NCBI GenBank assembly: GCA_935421135.1
Contig: OW285187.1
Location: 23,126,429-23,190,428 of the forward strand
DNA from: Bugulina stolonifera
Lineage: Eukaryota; Bryozoa; Gymnolaemata; Cheilostomatida; Bugulidae
DNA length: 64,000 nt
Direction of reading: 5' to 3'
In this document: positions 63,301 to 64,000 of the stretch, piece by piece
Position numbering within the stretch: position 1 is the stretch's first letter
Layout of the letters: each line of letters opens with the position of its first letter
The notes under the pieces: generated by a model
Databases searched by the model: none
What the model was told of the DNA's origin: nothing
Seen by the model: only the letters and a program-made list of their open reading frames with translations
Made by a program: the position numbers and the translations under genes

Positions 63301-64000
63301 ACTCCACGTACATGAAAAATGCTCAATAACGGTACATGCGTATGAGTTATAAAAAAGTTGAAATCATGAGTATACGTACAGCTCTTTGAATAATAGTTGC
63401 GGATCTAGTTTTGATGATAGCAGACTTATTGTGTGTGAACCCTTTCCGGACAACATAACCTCTCCAAGCTGTCTGTATTACAACAGCCGAATTCTGTCTA
63501 ATACTTTCAAAGTGTTTAGGTATCGCTGAGGCTGGCAACATGCCAAGTATTTGCATATTTTTCTCCCTAGTGGCTCGCATTGCCTTCTTCCTTGCGACTA
63601 CCAATTGGTGGTGTAACTCCGTCTGCATTTTTTGATTATCTTCTATTTGTTTCTGCACCTTCTTCTTGACTCTATTAGTTTATAGTTTAAATGGAGCATA
63701 GGTATACTAAATAGCATAGTAGTTTATTAGCAACACTATTATCACAAATATTGAATGAAATTTCAAGTTGAAACTTTGAACTAAAAATCATTTGAATTCA
63801 ATCTTATATCAAAGATATTAACTCAATTTTTAACACATATAAATCTATATCAAACGGTTTTCTTGATATCAACAAACGAATAGCCACAATCTCAAACATT
63901 AACATCACAGGAAGTAGCAGAGGTCAGTGAGTATAATGCACCTGAAAGATCTTTGTAATTTGGTGATTCCATCATTGGCTTTCCGCAATGTTCTTCTAGT
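60318..64000 (-). CDS. IQCB1: IQ motif-containing B1 / nephrocystin-5, C-terminal half (5' partial)
   Basis: Ciliary transition-zone protein that binds calmodulin and CEP290; human defects cause Senior-Loken syndrome. Five exons, leftward: 63942-64000 and beyond, 63380-63671, 62852-62974, 62371-62527, 60318-60502. All junction phases agree. The visible protein starts in the first IQ region (KLQRSFR), followed by a coiled coil with ARKKAMRATREKNMQILGML. The second IQ motif (AVVIQTAWRGYVVRKGF) and IIQRAVRKFLARR follow, then GLTDERRVYLQKVI, and a closing block FVSRSVPVATKARENH and PWWRKLGDS. These align in order with human IQCB1 (ALIIQKHWRGYRERKNF, ELTDARRVELKK, FLSRSRPVAAKAK, PWWKKLGE). The N-terminal half lies beyond the window. 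Confidence 0.9.

Overview
The window is nuclear DNA of an animal. It is AT-rich, the genes are split by many short GT-AG introns, and the set is metazoan: TXNDC11, LRRFIP, IQCB1/nephrocystin-5, CUL2, a polyadenylated histone H3.3, FKBP12 and TRAPPC2L. Compact spacing, very diverged accessory genes and abundant ACATGTACATGT motifs suggest an early-branching invertebrate, perhaps a sponge; that placement is a guess. Exons were assembled by eye from reading frames, splice sites, phase continuity and recalled family sequences. No alignment was run.

Layout. 49-491 (+): last two exons of TRAPPC2L. 7199-1075 (-): a secreted protein with about 21 leucine-rich repeats ending in a catalytically dead trypsin-like domain. 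7.2-13.2 kb: non-coding, with a 600-bp hAT-type element and a LINE remnant. 13197-20964 (+): TXNDC11, 15 exons. 23827-21138 (-): FKBP12, 4 exons, convergent with TXNDC11. 31366-25429 (-): LRRFIP1/2 homologue, 10 exons. 44274-34430 (-): cullin-2, 16 exons. 44.3-56 kb: a repeat-rich interval with LINE and SINE remnants, a complete 1.7-kb non-autonomous LTR element, and a nested pair of DNA transposons with intact target-site duplications. 56062-57008 (+): histone H3.3. 57944-59474 (+): an unrecognised small type I membrane protein. 64000-60318 (-): 3' half of IQCB1.

The coding genes are mostly ordinary housekeeping or ciliary genes with no obvious shared pathway. Two biological points stand out. 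One is the LRR/pseudo-trypsin secreted protein. The other is a recurring pattern in which minisatellites are built from, or sit against, exon borders. In FKBP12 exon 2 and CUL2 exon 11 the repeat unit contains the end of the exon and its 5' splice site, giving a row of decoy donors.
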